Made by a program: the position numbers and the translations under genes | In this document: positions 8,066 to 17,050 of the stretch, in pieces | How the letters are laid out: the number at the start of each line of letters is the position of its first letter | How positions within the stretch are numbered: the first letter of the stretch is position 1 | Assembly (NCBI GenBank): GCA_001604135.1 | Contig: LVAT01000012.1 | Span: forward strand, 56,081-120,080 | Origin: Clostridiales bacterium Firm_14 | GTDB lineage: Bacteria; Bacillota; Clostridia; Saccharofermentanales; Saccharofermentanaceae | Direction: 5' to 3' | DNA: 64,000 nt | The notes under the pieces: model-generated | Told to the model about the DNA's origin: nothing | Databases searched by the model: none | Seen by the model: only the letters and a program-made list of their open reading frames with translations

Positions 8066-9838
8066 TTAAGGATTGTTTGTCGTCTCCTGCGATGTTGTGC
8101 TTTCGGTATTCTCTTCCTGCTTTGTAGGCACCGGTGATGCTGTCGGTACCGGTGTATCAGTTGCCTTCGGTGCTTCCGACGGAGTCGGTGACGGTGTATC
8201 CGTTGCGCTGCCCTGAGGTGTCGGAGAAGGTGTGTCAGTTGCGCCTGAAGAAGGCGTAGGTGACGGTGTCAGAGTGGTGTCACCCGAAGGTGTCGGTGTC
8301 GGTGTTTCCGTAGCCGTTGGAGCCTTAACTTCCCATGTAGCCGTATCTGTTATGGTTCCGCGGAACGGATCCTTGAATGTATAAGTAATGGTGTACTTGC
8401 CGATCGTCTGCTTTGCCTGGTCGACCGTGACGCTCTGGCCTGCCTCATTCTTGATCGCATAAGACAGGTTGTCGGTCGTGACATTGCCCTGGCATGTCTT
8501 TGCCTTTACGCCGTCCATGGGATTTATGCTCTGGCCGACCTCTGTCGTGATCAACTTGTTGGTAATATTGATCTCCGGTGACTTCAGAGTCGTCTTGCCT
8601 AAGATCCTGATGTTAAGGTCAACTTCCGTGCCGATGCCTGCAACCTTGCCGTGCCAGGAATACTGCCAGTATTCGAAAGCATAGCTTCTGGGAGGGATCG
8701 TATCGCCTGTCTGATAGTAATTTGATCTGTAGCTGGAGCTTGCGGGCCAGTAGCAGCTGTAAGGATATGCATACCAGAGCTTGTAAGTTCCAAGGATACG
8801 GCTCTGATACTTTCCGAGTCTGTTATTGATATCGTCAGAACAGAGATATACGGCCGGTGTGTAGCCGTTCTTGCCGATCAGGGAGCAGAAAGCATCCAGT
8901 ACATTGGCGAACGCTTCGCCCTTTAACGGCTGCGTACGGTAACCGGCTCCCGTCTCCCAGTCCATAACGACAGGAAGATCGATCCCTAATCCCTTGCACA
9001 TGTTGATAGTCAAAGAAGCTTCCTCTACGGCCTCAGCTACGGTAATAGCCTGCGAGAAGAAATATACTCCGACCTTAATGCCTGCCTTCTTGGCATTCTG
9101 AACGTTCTTTATGAACTTCTTATCTTCGTAGCAGGTGCCCTTGGTATAACCACGGCCGCCGCATCTGATGAATGCGAACTTGATTCCGTCGTTCTTGACC
9201 TTTGTCCAGTTGATGTCGCCCTGGAACTCAGAGATATCGATTCCGAGTTCATAATTTACGACTGTAATGGGAGCCATTGTAGGAGTAGGCACATTTGTAG
9301 CCGATGCCGTTGACTTAGTAGGCTGGGGCTTAGGCGTGCTTGTAGGCTTGGGAGCATCTGCGATCTTACCCTTGTGGGTAGTCTTTACGTTCTGGGACTG
9401 GTCCTGCTTGATGTCCTTCTTCTCGATAACCTTTACCTTACCCTGCTTGACCGCTTTGAGGAGGTCCTCATCGGATAAGGACTTAAGGTCTTTTATATCG
9501 GCAACGTTATCGCCCGTAAGCGAACCGCGCTTGGTCTCTTTTGTCTCTTTGGAAGTCTCTTCTGAGGATTCATCGGAAGGTTCTACTGAAGTCTCAGCCT
9601 CACTTGAGGATGCCTCGAAAGAAATCTGGTCAAGATATTGCTGTGCAGCATTAAGTTCAATGTTCTCGGAAGCGAGGTCCATGTTCTTATTAGACATGAT
9701 AGCGGCAACGCATACTGAACCGATCGTCGCAAAACAGATAGCTCCTGCGAGGATCAGACTGATCCTTGCCGGTTTCTCTGTTGCCGAGCAAAACCTCGCA
9801 AATCTTCCCTGTTTTTCCTTAGCAGCCTTCTTTTGCAA
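8066..9838 (-). CDS. Membrane-anchored GH25 lysozyme with Thr/Pro-rich tail
   Basis: The 590-residue protein starts at TTG 9838, with AGGAG seven bases upstream. A single N-terminal membrane segment (about 28-50, LILAGAICFATIGSVCVAAI) precedes a Ser/Glu-rich spacer. A glycoside hydrolase family 25 domain follows (about 195-400): GIDISEFQGDINW holds the catalytic-site Asp and VMDWETG the DxE pair. A small Ig-like domain follows (about 415-505). The tail repeats TDTPSPTP-type units, resembling a wall-spanning linker. GH25 enzymes cleave the muramic acid to glucosamine bond of peptidoglycan, so it is probably a cell-wall remodelling enzyme. It has its own promoter. Confidence 0.92.
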   Translation of the reverse strand: MQKKAAKEKQGRFARFCSATEKPARISLILAGAICFATIGSVCVAAIMSNKNMDLASENIELNAAQQYLDQISFEASSSEAETSVEPSDESSEETSKETKETKRGSLTGDNVADIKDLKSLSDEDLLKAVKQGKVKVIEKKDIKQDQSQNVKTTHKGKIADAPKPTSTPKPQPTKSTASATNVPTPTMAPITVVNYELGIDISEFQGDINWTKVKNDGIKFAFIRCGGRGYTKGTCYEDKKFIKNVQNAKKAGIKVGVYFFSQAITVAEAVEEASLTINMCKGLGIDLPVVMDWETGAGYRTQPLKGEAFANVLDAFCSLIGKNGYTPAVYLCSDDINNRLGKYQSRILGTYKLWYAYPYSCYWPASSSYRSNYYQTGDTIPPRSYAFEYWQYSWHGKVAGIGTEVDLNIRILGKTTLKSPEINITNKLITTEVGQSINPMDGVKAKTCQGNVTTDNLSYAIKNEAGQSVTVDQAKQTIGKYTITYTFKDPFRGTITDTATWEVKAPTATETPTPTPSGDTTLTPSPTPSSGATDTPSPTPQGSATDTPSPTPSEAPKATDTPVPTASPVPTKQEENTESTTSQETTNNP

Positions 9839-9876
9839 AATAAAACTCCTATGTAATTACGCAAATATTCATGATA

Positions 9877-9905
9877 ATAATGCTTTAGTTATAAAGCCAA
9901 GTCAA
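9877..9905 (-). promoter_or_regulatory. Promoter of the GH25 lysozyme gene
   Basis: On the minus strand TTGACT (9905-9900), a 17-base spacer and CATTAT (9882-9877) make a reasonable sigma-A promoter 39 bases before the TTG start. Confidence 0.6.
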
Positions 9906-9980
9906 GCTAATACTACCTTACATAAGGGTTACAAAATCAGGCAAAACCACGTTTTTTATGTGGCAATTCGATTAAAAACG

Positions 9981-10667
9981 TCAGTTTGCTTTTGGATATT
10001 CATTACAAAGAAGACGGTACGGAGCCTCGTCTTCTTCGATCTCTGGGAACCTGCCTACAGGAGGATTAAAGCGGTTATCCGTATTGTCATCGTTTACCTG
10101 GGAGACCTCTCCGAGCAATACCGCACCCGTGCCTTTTTCGACTTCGAAATCATGGTACATGAACGGTTGGATCGAGATGCTCTCGCCGGGCGTGAGCCTT
10201 ATCTGAGTTCCCGCCTTCACCTGATAAGTCCTGCCGTCGGTATGAACCGTGACGTCGCTTTCCCTGTCGATCTCTTCGTCCGGGAGCGAATTATATACGC
10301 GGATCAGGAGATTTCCGCCGCCCTTGTTGATGATGTCTTCCATCTTGAACCAGTGAAAATGATTCGGCGAATACTGTCCTTCTTCAATGAAAAGGAGCTT
10401 CTCGGCATAGGGCTTCGGATATTTATCCTTGGCATTGAGATTGCCGTTGCGGAGCGTGATAAGAGAGAAACCGACCTTGCTGAAATCACCCAGACCGTAG
10501 TCCGTAATATCCCAGCCGAGCATATTGTCCCTGATCTCATCATACTCGTGGCCTTTTGTCTTCCACTCTTCAGGAGTGAAATTGCAAAAAGGCGGCAGAC
10601 TGATCTTAAGATCGTTCATGACGCTTTCCATACGCTTCAATGCCCTGTTTATCTCGGATCTTTTCAT
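9981..10667 (-). CDS. D-lyxose/D-mannose isomerase-like cupin
   Basis: The protein has 228 residues when started at ATG 10667 (MKRSEINRALKRME). AGAGAGGTG lies upstream and the preceding gene stops one base earlier. An in-frame GTG at 10676 is possible but less well placed. The cupin metal site is visible as SPNHFHWFKMEDI (HxH plus Glu) with a later His in PFMYHDFEV, and GGGNLLIRVYNS follows the first motif as in D-lyxose isomerases. Members interconvert D-lyxose with D-xylulose or D-mannose with D-fructose. No other sugar gene lies nearby, so the substrate is unproven. Confidence 0.8.
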   Translation of the reverse strand: MKRSEINRALKRMESVMNDLKISLPPFCNFTPEEWKTKGHEYDEIRDNMLGWDITDYGLGDFSKVGFSLITLRNGNLNAKDKYPKPYAEKLLFIEEGQYSPNHFHWFKMEDIINKGGGNLLIRVYNSLPDEEIDRESDVTVHTDGRTYQVKAGTQIRLTPGESISIQPFMYHDFEVEKGTGAVLLGEVSQVNDDNTDNRFNPPVGRFPEIEEDEAPYRLLCNEYPKAN

Positions 10668-10668
10668 G

Positions 10669-11307
10669 TTATTCACCTCTCTTATTGCTTATTAGCCTGA
10701 ACAGGCAGGCAACGGCAAAAGCCGTCAGCGGAATTCCCGTAAAGATAGCGATCCCCACAGGCCATCCCCAGTTAAGGAACCCGTAGAAATCATTTGTATC
10801 AGGCCACGGACCGCCTATGCCGTTTATCAGGATGTTAAGAAGATATCCTATTCCGTAAATAAGCGTCGGTATGGCCGCGAAAACAGTAAACTTAAATGGT
10901 ATCTTTCTTCTTTTTACGAAGATGAATTCGATCATTGCAGTAACCGGAAGCAGCAGATGGAAGTACAGATTGCCCCTCTTATAGAACTGCAGAAATCCGT
11001 AAAGCGGTCCGAACATGAATGCAACAACGGCAAATGTTATGGCTACGCCGACAACTGCCGCGAGCTTAAGTACGCGTATCTTTTCCGTATCTTTTTTAAG
11101 GATCTTAAAGACTAAAAAGACCGATGCAACGATGCCGCAGAAAACATTAGTGAGAACAGTATAGAACTTGAAGTTCTCAATGCCTGAAGACTGCAGTGCG
11201 CCTTCTTCAGCTTCGGATGTAAGCATGAGAATGATTCCTATTACTGTAAAGATAACGATAATAAGATTCAAAATGATCTCAAATGTCTTGTGTTCTTTTC
11301 TGTTCAT
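10669..11307 (-). CDS. Six-helix membrane protein (Pr6Pr-like)
   Basis: The 212-residue protein has six hydrophobic helices (about 10-32, 48-68, 80-102, 115-130, 140-160 and 180-205). Conserved aromatic and polar residues in YFHLLLPV and the GGPWPDTNDFYGFLNWGWP loop recall the Pr6Pr/FAR-17a-type family. The function is unknown. Its TAA stop lies one base before the start of the isomerase-like gene, so the two are probably one transcript. Confidence 0.6.
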   Translation of the reverse strand: MNRKEHKTFEIILNLIIVIFTVIGIILMLTSEAEEGALQSSGIENFKFYTVLTNVFCGIVASVFLVFKILKKDTEKIRVLKLAAVVGVAITFAVVAFMFGPLYGFLQFYKRGNLYFHLLLPVTAMIEFIFVKRRKIPFKFTVFAAIPTLIYGIGYLLNILINGIGGPWPDTNDFYGFLNWGWPVGIAIFTGIPLTAFAVACLFRLISNKRGE

Positions 11308-11354
11308 ACTTCAATTATAGTATGGTCAGAAACAATGTATATAAAACTTATGTC

Positions 11355-12122
11355 TTATTTAAACGGTTCCGGTTCTTCTTCCTTATGATAGAGACCGAAG
11401 AAATTGGCAGAGCAGAATACCATAGCAGTCGTATCACCGAATTCGGCCTGCCTTGAGGTGAGTTTGTCCAGATAGGCATTGTCCTCATCTTTGGTCCTTC
11501 CGGATTCGTGATAGAGCATGTCTATCGCCTGTTCCAATGTATCCGTTCTGCCTGAACGGTTGATGATCATTAACTTCTCAAGGATCCTGGGGTCAGTATA
11601 TTTGGAGTCGATTATCATCGGGCCGTAATCATTGACGGCATTGGTCAGCTGCTTGGCAAGCTCGACTGCCCTGCCCTGGAACTTCTTGATATTCCTGCGG
11701 TTTTCTTTAAGGCTCTTGCGGAATTCAATGACACAAAAGACTCCAAGCGCGACATACATCAGCATCCAGATAATAAGCATGTTATAAAGTTTGAACGACT
11801 TTAAGCAGATCATTACTATAAAAAAGACGCTGATCGCAATGGTTATAATGCCGTATATCGGAATGGCGGCCGGGACATAACCTCTCTTATCGAAGAAATC
11901 AAGCTTCTGGTTGCAGTATTCATACTCATTGAACTGGGGTTCCATGGGAGTAAAGTGCTTAAGCATCTTCTTAAGCTCTTTATTGATCTCGTATCTGGTT
12001 ATATCCGGAAGATCATCGAGAACGGAAGCGTCATCTAAATTCTTAAATTCGAGCGAAGCACCGCACCGCTTGCATGTTTTCCTTCCTTCATTGCGGAATC
12101 CGCATTCCCTGCAAGTAATCAT
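11355..12122 (-). CDS. Zinc-ribbon membrane protein of unknown function
   Basis: The 255-residue protein begins with a zinc ribbon, MITCRECGFRNEGRKTCKRCG (CxxC twice, residues 4-20). A helical segment and two transmembrane helices (about 85-105 and 110-130) follow, then a soluble C-terminal region. I do not recognise a named family beyond the zinc-ribbon membrane architecture. It is followed at 48 bases by the Pr6Pr-like gene. Confidence 0.6.
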   Translation of the reverse strand: MITCRECGFRNEGRKTCKRCGASLEFKNLDDASVLDDLPDITRYEINKELKKMLKHFTPMEPQFNEYEYCNQKLDFFDKRGYVPAAIPIYGIITIAISVFFIVMICLKSFKLYNMLIIWMLMYVALGVFCVIEFRKSLKENRRNIKKFQGRAVELAKQLTNAVNDYGPMIIDSKYTDPRILEKLMIINRSGRTDTLEQAIDMLYHESGRTKDEDNAYLDKLTSRQAEFGDTTAMVFCSANFFGLYHKEEEPEPFK

Positions 12123-12249
12123 GAAGTCCCCTCCTCATGCATTGCTTTATTATCACCCCGATAAGAGGCCGATTATGCCGTCTTATCCTTTCCTGCTTTG
12201 AGTTTAGCATATCAGGAAGCGGATTGGCGACTTGATAATATTCTCAATT

Positions 12250-12285
12250 TAAAAATCCCCGCCGGGCATTGCGCCAAGCGGGGAT
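12250..12285 (-). terminator. Terminator of the PPi-phosphofructokinase gene
   Basis: ATCCCCGC (12285-12278) pairs with GCGGGGAT (12262-12255) on the minus strand, followed by TTTTTAAA. It lies 38 bases after the stop codon. Confidence 0.85.
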
Positions 12286-12323
12286 CATCAGTCATTATTT
12301 TCGAGCTTTACAAAAAGCCTTTA

Positions 12324-13982
12324 TCAGCCCTTCTCGAGTGCGAGAGTAATTGTTGTTCTGTCGCAGACTTCTGAGGGTCCGAAGTACTGGATAGCACCGG
12401 GGAATGTGAATGCTGTCTCAACAGCCCATCTCTCACGGTTAGCTTCGAAATACTTGAACGGCTTGCCGTCGAGCTCAACGAGAGCCTTACGGATAACCGG
12501 CTTATCAGCACCGTTTCTTCTCTCCATGTTCATCATCTTTGTGATGGGCATACCGCCTGCAACCCACTCGTCAGCGGGCTTAGAGATGTTGGAAACCTTT
12601 GAGAGGTAACCTGTGAAGCCATACTGGATGAGCATGAATGCGTTGAATCCGAGAGAATAGCAGTAATCTGAGTCGAAGTTGGAAGGGAATGCGCAGCGGC
12701 CTTCATAACCGAAGAAGTGGTGCTGAGCGCCGAACTTGCCCTTGTATGTGCCGGCTTCCTTTCTCTTTGCGAGCTCGTTCTTAACCATCTCGGAGAAGAG
12801 CTTCTCGGACTCGATGAGGGATACCTGAACGTTACCGTGAGGGTCTCTCTCGAGGAAGAGCTGCTGCTGGATGCCCTGGGGAAGGATATCGAAAACCTTG
12901 AAAGCGTCAGCGGAAAGGCCTGCCTTGATGAACTCGTACTTAGCGTTCCAGTCAGGAAGAGCGTTGAACTGCTCTGTCTTCTCGCCTGCGAGGAGCTCGT
13001 TGATCTCAGCGATGAGAGCGGAGAACTCAGGAACGAACTCTACGATACCCTCAGGGATGATTGCAACACCGAAGTTGTCACCGTTAGCTGCTCTCTTCTC
13101 AACAGAGTCAGCGATCTGGTTTGTGATGTCTGCAAGAGACATCTTCTTAGCTGCAACTTCCTCACCGATGAGGCAGATGTTAGGCTGTGTCTCAAGTGCG
13201 CACTCAAGAGCAACGTGGGAAGCAGAACGTCCCATAACCTTGATGAAGTGCCAATACTTCTTTGCGGAGTTAGCATCTCTCTCAATGTTGCCGATGAGCT
13301 CGGAATATGTCTTTGTAGCTGTATCGAAACCGAAAGAAGCCTCGATATCTTCGTTCTTCAAGTCGCCGTCGATTGTCTTAGGGCAGCCGATGACCTGAAT
13401 GCCTGTGTTGTTAGCAGCCATGTACTCAGCGAGTGTAGCAGCGTTTGTGTTGGAGTCGTCGCCGCCGATGATAACGATAGCTGTGAGGCCGTTCTCCTTA
13501 GCGAAGTTAGCAACTGTCTGGAACTGCTCAACTGTCTCGAGCTTTGTTCTGCCGGAACCGATGATGTCGAAACCGCCTGTGTTTCTGTATGCGTCGATGA
13601 ACTTGTCGTCGAACTCAACATAGTCGTTCTTGAGAAGTCCGTCAGGTCCCTTCTTGAAGCCCAAGAGCTTGTTCTCGGGATTTGTTGCCTTCAAAGCGTC
13701 ATAAAGACCGGAAATAACGTTGTGTCCGCCAGGTGCCTGACCGCCGGAGAGGATTACGCCTACAACCTGCTTCTTAGCCTCTGATGTATTAGCGCCCTTA
13801 ACGAATGTGATCTCGGGCTTACCATATGTGTTGGGGAAAAGTGCCTTGATCTTGTCCTGATCAGCTACGCTCTGTGTAGCAGCGCCTTCCTGTACTGAAA
13901 TCTCTGAAATACCGTTTCTGAGCATGCCCGGAAGCTTGGGCTGGTATTCATATCTTGCCTTCTGAAGTGGTGAAATATCCAT
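12324..13982 (-). CDS. pfp: Diphosphate--fructose-6-phosphate 1-phosphotransferase (PPi-PFK)
   Basis: The 552-residue protein is of the long PFP type. It phosphorylates fructose-6-phosphate reversibly with pyrophosphate in glycolysis. Motifs seen are [14 protein letters not shown] (phosphate loop), [11 protein letters not shown], where GGDD instead of GGDG/GGGS marks PPi use, PKTIDGDL with the catalytic aspartates, and KVMGRSASH. The ATG at 13982 has AAAGGAG seven bases upstream. Biased, highly regular codon use with few rare codons suggests high expression. It is a single-gene unit, divergent from the thiamine operon. Confidence 0.95.
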   Translation of the reverse strand: MDISPLQKARYEYQPKLPGMLRNGISEISVQEGAATQSVADQDKIKALFPNTYGKPEITFVKGANTSEAKKQVVGVILSGGQAPGGHNVISGLYDALKATNPENKLLGFKKGPDGLLKNDYVEFDDKFIDAYRNTGGFDIIGSGRTKLETVEQFQTVANFAKENGLTAIVIIGGDDSNTNAATLAEYMAANNTGIQVIGCPKTIDGDLKNEDIEASFGFDTATKTYSELIGNIERDANSAKKYWHFIKVMGRSASHVALECALETQPNICLIGEEVAAKKMSLADITNQIADSVEKRAANGDNFGVAIIPEGIVEFVPEFSALIAEINELLAGEKTEQFNALPDWNAKYEFIKAGLSADAFKVFDILPQGIQQQLFLERDPHGNVQVSLIESEKLFSEMVKNELAKRKEAGTYKGKFGAQHHFFGYEGRCAFPSNFDSDYCYSLGFNAFMLIQYGFTGYLSKVSNISKPADEWVAGGMPITKMMNMERRNGADKPVIRKALVELDGKPFKYFEANRERWAVETAFTFPGAIQYFGPSEVCDRTTITLALEKG

Positions 13983-14147
13983 AGCTTTACTCCTTTAGAA
14001 TAAAATACACAAGAATAATAATTAATCAGACGGTAAAAGTAAATGCCAGATTTATCGATTTTTGTGTCAAAAAGCCTGCCGTCCGTACAGGCATTTTTGG
14101 TGGAGACAGGCAGGATTTAAAAATCACAGAAAAATCACGAAAACCAT

Positions 14148-14176
14148 TTGATAAAATCAAATTGTTGGTGTATCTT
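14148..14176 (+). promoter_or_regulatory. Promoter of the thiamine operon
   Basis: TTGATA (14148-14153), a 17-base spacer and TATCTT (14171-14176) lie about 25 bases before the TPP aptamer. The -35 box is part of the palindrome ATTTGATAAAATCAAAT. A short hairpin GCCTG/CAGGC at 14074-14092 lies further upstream. Confidence 0.6.
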
Positions 14177-14199
14177 CTTATCCGGAAAACAGAATATAA

Positions 14200-14290
14200 G
14201 GACGGGAGCTTGCATTACAGGCTGAGAGGAAGGTGTGCCCTTCGACCGAATACCTGATTTGGGTAATGCCAACGTAGGGACTCTTAGGTC
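14200..14290 (+). promoter_or_regulatory. TPP (thiamine pyrophosphate) riboswitch aptamer
   Basis: The conserved TPP aptamer signatures appear in order: GGGAGCTTG (14204-14212), ACAGGCTGAGAGG (14217-14229), ACCTGATTTGGGTAATGCC (14242-14260) and AACGTAGGGA (14261-14270... to 14280). CTGAGAGG is the pyrimidine-sensing bulge and the later GGGTAATGCC helix binds the diphosphate side. It is followed by a terminator and the thi genes. Binding of TPP would favour the terminator and shut the operon down. Confidence 0.96.
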
Positions 14291-14304
14291 ATATATGCGT
14301 TTTT

Positions 14305-14340
14305 AGGAAGTTGCCTTTATCAGGCAGCTTCTTTTTTATT
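14305..14340 (+). terminator. Expression-platform terminator of the TPP riboswitch
   Basis: GAAGTTGCC (14307-14315) pairs with GGCAGCTTC (14323-14331) with one wobble pair, followed by six Ts. It lies between the aptamer and thiW, so control is by transcription attenuation. Confidence 0.9.
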
Positions 14341-14360
14341 GCTTTCCGGAAGGAGTTCAC

Positions 14361-14909
14361 ATGAAAAGATACAACATTTTAAGACTCGCCGTTATGGCGA
14401 TGCTGATCGCGGTAGGTGTCGTTATCTCACCTATCCTCAGGATCGAGGGCATGTGCCCTATGGCTCACCTCATCAACATTACCGCAGCAGTGCTCTTAGG
14501 GCCCCTTGATGCATTCCTTGTCGCGCTCTTCATCGGCATCATCCGCATGTGCGCCATGGGCATCCCGCCGCTCGCACTCACAGGTGCGGTATTCGGAGCC
14601 CTGCTCTCCGGCATCCTCTACAAAGTCTCCAAGGGCAAGATCTGGGCTGCAGTATTGGGTGAGATCGTAGGAACAGGCATCATCGGTGCCATCGTCTCCT
14701 ACCCCGTAATGGCTTTCATCTGTGGAAGAGAAGGCCTCGGCTGGTTCTTCTACGTTCCTTCATTTATCTGCGGAACGTTGATCGGCGGCACGGTTGCTGC
14801 GATCGTCCTCTACAGGCTCCAGCACATGGGTGCTTTGAAGAAGATGCAGAACAAGATCAATGAAGGAGGTGCGCTTTGGAAAAAGAAGCAAGCAAAAACA
14901 ACCGTCTGA
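14361..14909 (+). CDS. thiW: ThiW, thiazole-precursor ECF transporter S component
   Basis: The 182-residue protein has about five to six membrane helices and starts MKRYNILRLAVMAMLIA after a GGAAGGAG site. It matches the ThiW family, the substrate-binding S component predicted to import hydroxyethylthiazole with a shared ECF energising module. MCPMAHLINITAAVLLGP and RMCAMGIPPLALTGAVFGA are conserved-looking pockets. It sits first in the TPP-riboswitch operon and next to thiM, which phosphorylates the same compound. The C-terminal 34 bases overlap thiM. Confidence 0.92.
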   Translation: MKRYNILRLAVMAMLIAVGVVISPILRIEGMCPMAHLINITAAVLLGPLDAFLVALFIGIIRMCAMGIPPLALTGAVFGALLSGILYKVSKGKIWAAVLGEIVGTGIIGAIVSYPVMAFICGREGLGWFFYVPSFICGTLIGGTVAAIVLYRLQHMGALKKMQNKINEGGALWKKKQAKTTV

Positions 14910-15619
14910 TCCACTGCATCACGAATCCGATCTCGATGAACCAGTGCGCAAACGCCATACTGGCTCTCGGCGCTAAGCCCATAATGGCTGAGCACCCTGA
15001 TGAGGTCATGGAGATAACGAGGACCGCTTCCTCCCTCCTACTTAATCTCGGAAACATAACCGATTCACGCATCTCATCGATGCGTCTCGCTCTTAAGGAA
15101 GCTTCCGTCACAGGCATTCCGGTAACTTTGGATGCTGTTGGAGCCGCCTGCTCGTCACTTCGAAAGACACTTGTCAGGCTCTTCCTCTCATCCGGAAAGT
15201 TCGCATGCATAAAGGGCAATTACTCCGAGATCTTAGCACTCTACGATGACACATACAGATCCGAAGGTGTTGACGCCAAGGAAGGCATTGAAGATGAGCT
15301 TATAAGGCGCGCTGTTCTTGAGCTCTCGAAAATACATAACTGCATCGTTGCGGCAACCGGCAAGGTGGACCTCATCGCTTTAAATGGCGAGATAAAAGAA
15401 GTCACAGGCGGCAGCGCACAACTTTCTCAGGTGACCGGCACAGGCTGCATGTTGGGTGCCATTATCGCAACTTACCTTGCAGAAGAGAACTCGTTCCAAA
15501 GCGTTGTCGATGCCTGCTCATTCTTTAAGAAATGCGGTGAAAAGGCTGCAACAGACAAAGGCCCCGGAACCTTCATGGTAAATCTTATGGATGCGATAGG
15601 AGGCTCCTATGAGGCTTGA
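14876..15619 (+). CDS. thiM: Hydroxyethylthiazole kinase
   Basis: The 247-residue protein starts at TTG 14876, with AAGGAGG six bases upstream, inside the end of thiW. It is a ribokinase-like kinase that phosphorylates 4-methyl-5-hydroxyethylthiazole in the salvage route. Motifs seen are HCITNPISMNQCANAILALG, NLGNITDSR, KGNYSEI and the anion-hole/catalytic VTGTGCMLGA. The family is normally about 260 residues, so this is a compact member. Its place between thiW and thiE fits thiazole salvage. Confidence 0.94.
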   Translation: MEKEASKNNRLIHCITNPISMNQCANAILALGAKPIMAEHPDEVMEITRTASSLLLNLGNITDSRISSMRLALKEASVTGIPVTLDAVGAACSSLRKTLVRLFLSSGKFACIKGNYSEILALYDDTYRSEGVDAKEGIEDELIRRAVLELSKIHNCIVAATGKVDLIALNGEIKEVTGGSAQLSQVTGTGCMLGAIIATYLAEENSFQSVVDACSFFKKCGEKAATDKGPGTFMVNLMDAIGGSYEA

Positions 15620-16244
15620 TACGACTTTATATTTCATCACCGACAGCACGGGATTTGAGAAAGACGAATTCTTAAGAAGAGTGCGTTCTGCGTTAGAAGG
15701 CGGCGTTACCATTATCCAGCTGCGCGAGAAGAACAGGACCACGCGTGAATACATTGAGCTTGCAGAAGCAGTTCATGCAATAACGAAGGAATTCAATGTG
15801 CCTCTCATAATAGACGACAGGATCGACGTCATGCTCGCCGCAGACTGCGAAGGCGTTCACGTCGGTGCTGAGGATATGCCTGTTGCAACTGCAAGAAAGC
15901 TTATCGGCAAAGATAAGATCCTGGGCGCTACGGCCAAGACCGTCGAAGCAGCAATAAAAGCTTATAACGACGGCGCAGATTACCTGGGCGTAGGTGCGAT
16001 CTATCCCACAACGACAAAAGTTAAGACAGTTCTCACATCAACTGAGACACTGGATTCGATCACCAAAGCAGTTCCCATTCCCGTCAACGCCATTGGCGGA
16101 CTTAACTCCACCAATCTTGGCGTGCTTAAGGGCATAAATATCTCTGGCGTCTGCGCAGTATCGGCGATCATGAAGGCTGATTCTCCTAAGAACGCTGCCA
16201 TCGAACTTAAGCAGGCATTCGAAGACATAAGGAGGAACTCATGA
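15609..16244 (+). CDS. thiE: Thiamine-phosphate synthase
   Basis: The 211-residue TIM-barrel enzyme joins HMP diphosphate to thiazole phosphate. Visible motifs are IIQLREKNRTTREY (diphosphate contact), LIIDDRIDVMLA, GVHVGAEDMP, YLGVGAIYPTTTK and VNAIGGLNSTN near the C-terminus. The ATG at 15609 lies within the last codons of thiM. Its end overlaps thiD by ATGA, so translation is coupled along the operon. Confidence 0.95.
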   Translation: MRLDTTLYFITDSTGFEKDEFLRRVRSALEGGVTIIQLREKNRTTREYIELAEAVHAITKEFNVPLIIDDRIDVMLAADCEGVHVGAEDMPVATARKLIGKDKILGATAKTVEAAIKAYNDGADYLGVGAIYPTTTKVKTVLTSTETLDSITKAVPIPVNAIGGLNSTNLGVLKGINISGVCAVSAIMKADSPKNAAIELKQAFEDIRRNS

Positions 16245-17041
16245 AGACAGTATTAAGCATTGCAGGAAGCGACTGCTCCGGCGGTGCGGGCGTTCAGGCC
16301 GACCTTAAGACCATGATCGCAAACGGCTGCTATGGAATGTCCGTTATCACTTCACTTACCGCGCAGAACACGACGGGTGTCAGATCAATACTTAACAGCG
16401 ATCCCGGGTTCCTCAAAGACCAGATAGATGCTGTTTTCGAAGACATCGTACCTGATGCTGTTAAGACAGGCATGATCCCTTCAAGAGAACTCGTTGAAGC
16501 GGCTGCGGAAAGACTTAAGACCTACGGCGTCAGGAACCTTGTAGTCGACCCTGTCATGGTCGCTACGAGCGGCGCTGACCTCGCTACATCAGAAAGTGTC
16601 AGAGCACTTAAGGAAAAACTCATTCCGTTATCATCTGTCGTCACACCCAACATTCCTGAGGCAGAAGTACTATCAGGCATGAAGATCAACACAAAAGACG
16701 ACATGATCGAAGCCGCAAAGAAGATCAATTCCGAATGCGGCTGCTCCGTTCTCATCAAGGGCGGTCACAGCGATACAAACTGTGATGACGTGCTGCTTCA
16801 TGAAGGCGAAGTCATCATTCTCGAGATGCAGAAGATAGATAACCCGAACACGCACGGAACGGGCTGTACTTTATCAAGCGCGATCGCCTGTAATCTCGCA
16901 AAAGGAATGACGGTTCCTGATGCAGTTAAGCGTGCCAAGAAATACATCACGGGCGCAATAAAGTCAGGCCTTGATCTCGGGCACGGAAGGGGCCCGTTAG
17001 ATCACGGGTTCGACATCAAAACAGAATTCAAAAACACATAA
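16241..17041 (+). CDS. thiD: HMP / HMP-phosphate kinase
   Basis: The 266-residue ribokinase-fold enzyme carries out two phosphorylations of hydroxymethylpyrimidine. Motifs seen are SIAGSDCSGGAGVQADLKT at the N-terminus, DPVMVATSGADL, TPNIPEAEVL, LIKGGHS and the catalytic NTHGTGCTLSSAI. It follows thiE with a 4-base overlap and precedes thiC by 9 bases. It processes the pyrimidine made by ThiC. Confidence 0.95.
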   Translation: MKTVLSIAGSDCSGGAGVQADLKTMIANGCYGMSVITSLTAQNTTGVRSILNSDPGFLKDQIDAVFEDIVPDAVKTGMIPSRELVEAAAERLKTYGVRNLVVDPVMVATSGADLATSESVRALKEKLIPLSSVVTPNIPEAEVLSGMKINTKDDMIEAAKKINSECGCSVLIKGGHSDTNCDDVLLHEGEVIILEMQKIDNPNTHGTGCTLSSAIACNLAKGMTVPDAVKRAKKYITGAIKSGLDLGHGRGPLDHGFDIKTEFKNT

Positions 17042-17050
17042 GGAGAACAT

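Noticed and set aside
8066..8330. Tandem Thr/Pro repeats as an independent repeat element
   Set aside because: The repeats are in frame in the lysozyme tail and encode a linker; they are not a DNA repeat element.
9267..10700. Long plus-strand open frame (477 codons)
   Set aside because: It is antisense to the GH25 lysozyme and the isomerase genes and crosses the lysozyme promoter. No domain or ribosome binding site supports it.
12717..13784. Long open frame (355 codons) on the plus strand
   Set aside because: It lies wholly antisense to the PPi-phosphofructokinase gene, whose strongly biased codons create open antisense frames. The product is Leu/Val/Cys-rich with no recognisable domain.
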